Shown: positions 60,654 through 64,000 of the stretch, one piece after another
How positions within the stretch are numbered: the first letter of the stretch is position 1
Layout: every line of letters begins with the position of its first letter
Source of the DNA: Thermosulfuriphilus ammonigenes
GTDB taxonomy: Bacteria; Desulfobacterota; Thermodesulfobacteria; Thermodesulfobacteriales; ST65
Assembly: GCF_011207455.1 (NCBI RefSeq)
Contig: NZ_CP048877.1
Span: forward strand, 674,576 to 738,575
Length of the DNA stretch: 64,000 nt
Reading direction: 5' to 3'
The notes under the pieces: model-generated
Told to the model about the DNA's origin: nothing
The model's input: the letters and a program-made list of their open reading frames with translations, nothing else
Database searches by the model: none
Program-made: the position numbers and the translations under genes

Positions 60654-61743
60654 ACTTATCTTTTTAAGTCTAGGGGTTCTCTTAGGTCTGGGTGGAGCCC
60701 TTCTGTTTCTTAAAAAGAGGGGGGGCCGAGAGCTTAAGTCTCCCCTGCCTCCCCCCGGAGAGAAGACCTGCGACGAAAGAGATTATTTAATCAAGGCCCT
60801 GGATTGCCTCGAGGAGGGGGTGGCCCTGCTGGATCATTCCGGCAAGATCCTCCAGACCAATTCCCTCTTCTCTTTTCTCCTCCCGGCCCCTGACCCTCAG
60901 GGCCGCAATATTCGGGAGATCCTCCGCAAACCAGAATTTGTCGCCGCCCTCACCAGGGAAGAGGAGATCACGGTTTACCTGGACCCCAGCTGGACCGGCC
61001 GGGGGCATCTTGAAGTCCGGCTGATTCCCCTGGCCGAAAGAAAGGTCCTTCTCCTTAAGGACGTTACCAGGATCCGCCAGATGGAAGTCAGTCAGAGAGA
61101 CTTTATCGCCAATGTCTCCCACGAGCTCAAAACGCCCCTAACGGCTATTGCCGGCTACGCCGAGACCATTCTGGAGGAGAGCCAGGATGAAATCATAAGC
61201 CATTCCGCCAGAGTAATACTCAAACACTCCGAAAGGCTCACCAAACTTATCCGCAACCTCCTGACCCTCTCAAGTCTTAAGGGCCACCTTCTTGAAGAAA
61301 AGATTCTCCTTGAAGCCGTGGTGCTCCAGAGCCTGGAAGCGGTAACTTCCCTGGCCCGAGAGAAGCAAATAAAACTCACCTTTAAAGGCAAAGGGCAGGT
61401 GTTCCTTAGGGGAAAGGAGGATCTCCTCGTGCAGGCCCTTATAAACATTCTAGAAAATGCCATAAAGTTCTCCCCTCCAGGCTCAAAGGTGGAGCTCACC
61501 ACAGAGACAGAAGGGCCGTGGATCAAAATAACCATTGCGGATCAAGGGCCGGGAATACCCGAAGAAGCCAAAGAGAGAATATTTGAGAGATTCTACCAGG
61601 CCGGGCGAGACAGGCGCCAAGGGGCCGGATTAGGTCTGGCCATCACTAAGGAGATCATCACCGTCCACGGAGGCTGCATCTGGGCCGAAAATCTCCCCTC
61701 AGGGGGAGCGGCGTTTCATATTATCCTGCCAGCAATTCCCTAA
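60650..61743 (+). CDS. phoR: PhoR-like histidine kinase, 5' end frameshifted
   Basis: This is a kinase with an N-terminal membrane helix (LGVLLGLGGALLFL), a PAS domain (LDCLEEGVALLDHSGKILQTNSLF), HisKA with acceptor His in VSHELKTPLTAIAGYAETI, and HATPase boxes (NILENAIKFSPPGS, DQGPGIPEEA, GAGLGLAITKEI). The only suitable ATG (60650, overlapping the phoB stop as ATGA) is one base out of frame with the rest. A single extra T in the run at 60661-60665 would restore about 364 aa. The domain-bearing frame has no start codon before GTG 60820. It is either an indel error or slippage at this T-run. Confidence 0.82.
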
Positions 61744-61757
61744 AGACCGCCATTTTT

Positions 61758-61790
61758 TTGTCAAAGATTCTCCATCAGTTTGTCATAGGC
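61758..61790 (+). promoter_or_regulatory. Pho-box-like phased repeats upstream of the porin
   Basis: TTGTCA at 61758-61763 and again at 61780-61785 are 22 bases apart, two turns of the 11-bp spacing PhoB uses. A weaker middle unit (TCTCCAT) lies at 61769. They sit about 65 bases before the porin ATG, and phoB-phoR lie directly upstream. Confidence 0.5.
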
Positions 61791-61849
61791 CGCCCCTAAA
61801 GTAGGCCCTGCCTATTCAGGCAAATCAAATCCTTTAAGGAGGTGTCTCC

Positions 61850-63253
61850 ATGAAGATGTTATGGGGCTTTTTGCTGGTGCTTGTCCTCGTCGCTCCCGCC
61901 TGGAGCTACCAGGTAGATGACCCTTTGCTAAGGGTTCTTATCCGAAAGGGGATTCTCAGCGAAGACGAGGCCCTGGAAATTCTCCAGGAGGCCCGCAAGG
62001 AAAAGGTGCTTGAAGAGCAGAGGACACGAAAGATCGCCCAGGAAGTGGCCAGGAAGGAAAGTACCAAGGTGGCCCTGCCCAAAGGGCTAAGGGGAGTTAA
62101 ACTGGGCACTCTTACCTACATTGACTACTCCGCCGGCAAGAAAAACGGAGAATCTTACAACAAGTTCGCCATCACCAGAGGATACCTCAACTTCAAAAAG
62201 AAGATAAATGACTGGTTGAGCTTTCGGATGACCCCGGATGTCCATCTAGATGATAATGGTGACCTTAATGTGCGTATCAAATATGCCTATGCCGGTTTCA
62301 AGCTCCCCTCCTTCGGTTTCCTGACCGATATCAAGATGGAGGCCGGCCAGGGCCACTTCCCCTGGCTCGATTTTCAGGAGCATATCAACCCCTACCGGGC
62401 TCAGGGAACCATGGCCCGGGAGCGGGCCGGAACTTTCAACTCCGCTGATGTCGGCGTCTCCATCGCCGGATACTTCGGGGGCCGGCTGGACAAGACCTAT
62501 GTCCGGGAGCTCTCCAGCCACTACCCCGTCTTTAACCATTACGATGGTAAGTATGGTTCCTGGTGGTTCTCGGTGATGAATGGCGGTGGTTATCACGCCA
62601 AGGAGAATAACCAGAACAAGGTCATCGAAGGCCGGATCACCCTAAGACCTTTTGGGGATTATACCCAGGGGTTTATGCCGCTGGCTGGTCTTCAGTTCAG
62701 CTACTTCTTCATCCGGGGAGAGGGGAACAACACCCCGGCAGAAAACTACTCCAGCGGCTACAGCTCCGGGCTGGTCAGCGCCAACACCTCCCTTGATAGC
62801 TGGAACAAGGAATATCCAGACTACAACCTGGACCTCTTTATGCTTTCCTACCAGCACACCTGGTTTGTGATCACCCTGGAGTACAGCACCTCTGAGGGCA
62901 ATAATTCCGGCAAATGGGTTGGCCCCACCGGCGAGGCCCTGGACACCGAGCTCTGGTCTGTCTTTGCCGATGTCACTCTGCCGGTCTTCGGTGAGAGGCT
63001 TCACCTCTTCGGTCGTTATGACAGCTTCGATCCCGATGAAGACGATGTCTGGACTGCCGGTATCGGAGACGATGAATACGACCTCTACATGGTTGGTCTG
63101 GCCTACCAGGTCTACAAAAAGAACATGATCCTTCTGGTCAATGAGTGGGTGGACTATGAGCGCAACAACGGCGGGCTCAAAAAGCTCCCTTCGGTTAACA
63201 AGGCCCTGGACAACGACTACCGAATCCAGCTGGTCTATCAGGTGAGTTTCTGA
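61850..63253 (+). CDS. Outer-membrane porin of the OprO/OprP (phosphate-selective) type
   Basis: This 467-aa protein has a signal peptide (residues 1-19, ending APAWS), a short helical SLH-like or coiled N-terminal part (VLIRKGILSEDEALEILQEARKEK), and a long beta-barrel domain with alternating aromatic strands, closing in YRIQLVYQVSF. The terminal Phe is the classic outer-membrane insertion signal. It lies between phoR and pstS behind a Pho-box-like site, so phosphate or polyphosphate uptake under starvation is the likely role. It has an AAGGAGG site. Confidence 0.85.
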   Translation: MKMLWGFLLVLVLVAPAWSYQVDDPLLRVLIRKGILSEDEALEILQEARKEKVLEEQRTRKIAQEVARKESTKVALPKGLRGVKLGTLTYIDYSAGKKNGESYNKFAITRGYLNFKKKINDWLSFRMTPDVHLDDNGDLNVRIKYAYAGFKLPSFGFLTDIKMEAGQGHFPWLDFQEHINPYRAQGTMARERAGTFNSADVGVSIAGYFGGRLDKTYVRELSSHYPVFNHYDGKYGSWWFSVMNGGGYHAKENNQNKVIEGRITLRPFGDYTQGFMPLAGLQFSYFFIRGEGNNTPAENYSSGYSSGLVSANTSLDSWNKEYPDYNLDLFMLSYQHTWFVITLEYSTSEGNNSGKWVGPTGEALDTELWSVFADVTLPVFGERLHLFGRYDSFDPDEDDVWTAGIGDDEYDLYMVGLAYQVYKKNMILLVNEWVDYERNNGGLKKLPSVNKALDNDYRIQLVYQVSF

Positions 63254-63273
63254 TACCCTCTGACTCTCCTCCT

Positions 63274-63301
63274 CCCGGACGGGCTGACCGGCCCGTCCGG
63301 G
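63274..63301. terminator. GC-rich hairpin between porin and pstS
   Basis: CCCGGACGGGC (63274-63284) and GCCCGTCCGGG (63291-63301) pair perfectly around a 6-base loop, followed by a smaller CCCC-AAAA-GGGG hairpin and no T-run. It may be a weak terminator or an RNA stabiliser that sets the porin/pstS ratio. Confidence 0.6.
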
Positions 63302-63374
63302 CCCCAAAAGGGGGAGCTGGAAATCTAGCGAATAAAAAACTAGCTTATAGGCAGGCTTAACAAAGGAGGGCTCT

Positions 63375-64000
63375 ATGAAACGATTACTTATTCTTATGAG
63401 CGTCATAATGCTTCTGGCCCTGGGAATCTCCCCGGCAGGGGCTAAAAAGGTCCAGCTTTTAGGGGCCGGGGCCACTTTCCCCTACCCTCTTTACTCCAAG
63501 TGGTTTTCCGTCTATCACCAGAAAACCGGAGTCAAGATTAACTATCAGGCTATTGGCTCCGGTGGGGGAATACGCCAGATCATCAATCGCACCGTGGATT
63601 TTGGGGCCTCAGACGCCCCTATGAGCGACCAAGAACTGGCCAAGGCCCCGGGAAAGATTCTTCATATCCCCACGGCTTTGGGAGCAGTGGCGGTGGTTTT
63701 TAATGTTCCGGGAGTCACCGAACTTAAGCTTTCCCCGGAGGTTTTGGTCGATATCTTCCTTGGCCGGATCAAAAAGTGGAACGACCCAGCTATAAAGGCC
63801 CTAAACCCCCAGGCCAAACTCCCCAAACTTCCCATAATGGTGGCCCATCGTTCCGACGGATCCGGAACAACCTATGTTTTTACCGACTATTTAAGCAAGG
63901 TCAGTCCTGAATGGGCCAAACGCGTGGGCCGAGGGAAATCTGTCAACTGGCCAGTGGGAATCGGTGGCAAGGGCAACCAGGGAGTAGCCGGTATTGTTCT
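63375..64000 (+). CDS. pstS: Phosphate ABC transporter substrate-binding protein PstS (3' end cut by window)
   Basis: A signal peptide (about 1-23, ending PAGA) is followed by the PstS N-terminus: [47 protein letters not shown], then [18 protein letters not shown]. These include the phosphate-binding loop residues, with Ser, Asp and Arg-Ser-Asp-Gly-Ser-Gly intact. The start is ATG 63375 with AAAGGAGGG. The frame continues past the right edge. It belongs with phoB/phoR and the porin to a phosphate-starvation locus. Confidence 0.95.
   Translation, partial: MKRLLILMSVIMLLALGISPAGAKKVQLLGAGATFPYPLYSKWFSVYHQKTGVKINYQAIGSGGGIRQIINRTVDFGASDAPMSDQELAKAPGKILHIPTALGAVAVVFNVPGVTELKLSPEVLVDIFLGRIKKWNDPAIKALNPQAKLPKLPIMVAHRSDGSGTTYVFTDYLSKVSPEWAKRVGRGKSVNWPVGIGGKGNQGVAGIV

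Noticed and set aside
62642-63475. 277-codon minus-strand open frame opposite the porin and pstS start
   Set aside because: It crosses the hairpin and the pstS start on the other strand and lacks coding features.

Overview
The window reads as chromosome of a thermophilic, sulfate- or sulfur-metabolising anaerobe of the Desulfobacterota/Thermodesulfobacteria type. The reasons are an apparently complete sat-aprB-aprA-qmoA dissimilatory sulfate activation/reduction block, menaquinone made by the futalosine route, a membrane octaheme cytochrome, and protein sequences that look like those of Thermodesulfobacteria. Assignment below phylum level is inference. Most of the window is moderately GC-rich with short intergenic gaps; one stretch (about 6.2-13.1 kb) is AT-rich and different.

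Layout. 1-4.4 kb (minus): sat, aprB, aprA, a perfect-palindrome terminator, then qmoA cut by the window edge. 4.5-6.1 kb (plus): mobA, a YkgJ-type cysteine-cluster protein and tRNA-Thr. 6.2-13.1 kb: an AT-rich accessory island between tRNA-Thr and tRNA-Leu, with three PEP-CTERM secreted proteins, a LuxR-type response regulator, decayed IS256- and IS5-type transposases, and a decayed tyrosine integrase abutting tRNA-Leu. 13.1-26 kb: tRNA-Leu, DUF2325 with a palindromic operator, tRNA-Gln, then a long minus-strand menaquinone cluster (mqnE, mqnC, mqnX, mqnA, menG, UbiD- and UbiX-type genes) with a serine hydrolase and hslO. Divergent from these are a conserved unknown gene, an AI-2E-type permease, mutM and tRNA-Pro. 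26-28.6 kb: a missed 56-aa protein, a hybrid sensor kinase, and a missed CopZ/BFD-like gene with an in-frame UGA. 28.9-32.4 kb: an ArsR-controlled arsenic/metal operon. 32.4-38.9 kb: a TolC-MFP-RND efflux system interrupted by an AbrB/PIN toxin-antitoxin pair. 39-42.9 kb: octaheme membrane cytochrome (in-frame UGA), TSUP permease and exported FmdE protein. 43-48 kb: a nuclease-fold protein, a UbiA-type prenyltransferase and a PhnD-domain hybrid kinase. 48.2-60 kb: sbcC, a DUF4398 protein, an M23 peptidase, then a tightly overlapping mutL-miaA-pgsA-holA-HD-metallophosphatase-FeS operon. 60-64 kb: phoB/phoR, a phosphate-type porin behind a Pho-box-like repeat, and pstS (cut).

The main discovery is that three separate genes read through an in-frame UGA with homologous-looking protein on both sides: the CopZ/BFD-like protein (U55), the octaheme cytochrome (U121) and a secreted metallophosphatase with a CxxU motif (U42). 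Two of them have a convincing hairpin at the right distance for a bacterial SECIS. Ordinary gene calling would miss the first and truncate or split the others. A fourth broken frame, in phoR, is different: a one-base slip in a T-run, either a sequencing indel or a real frameshift.
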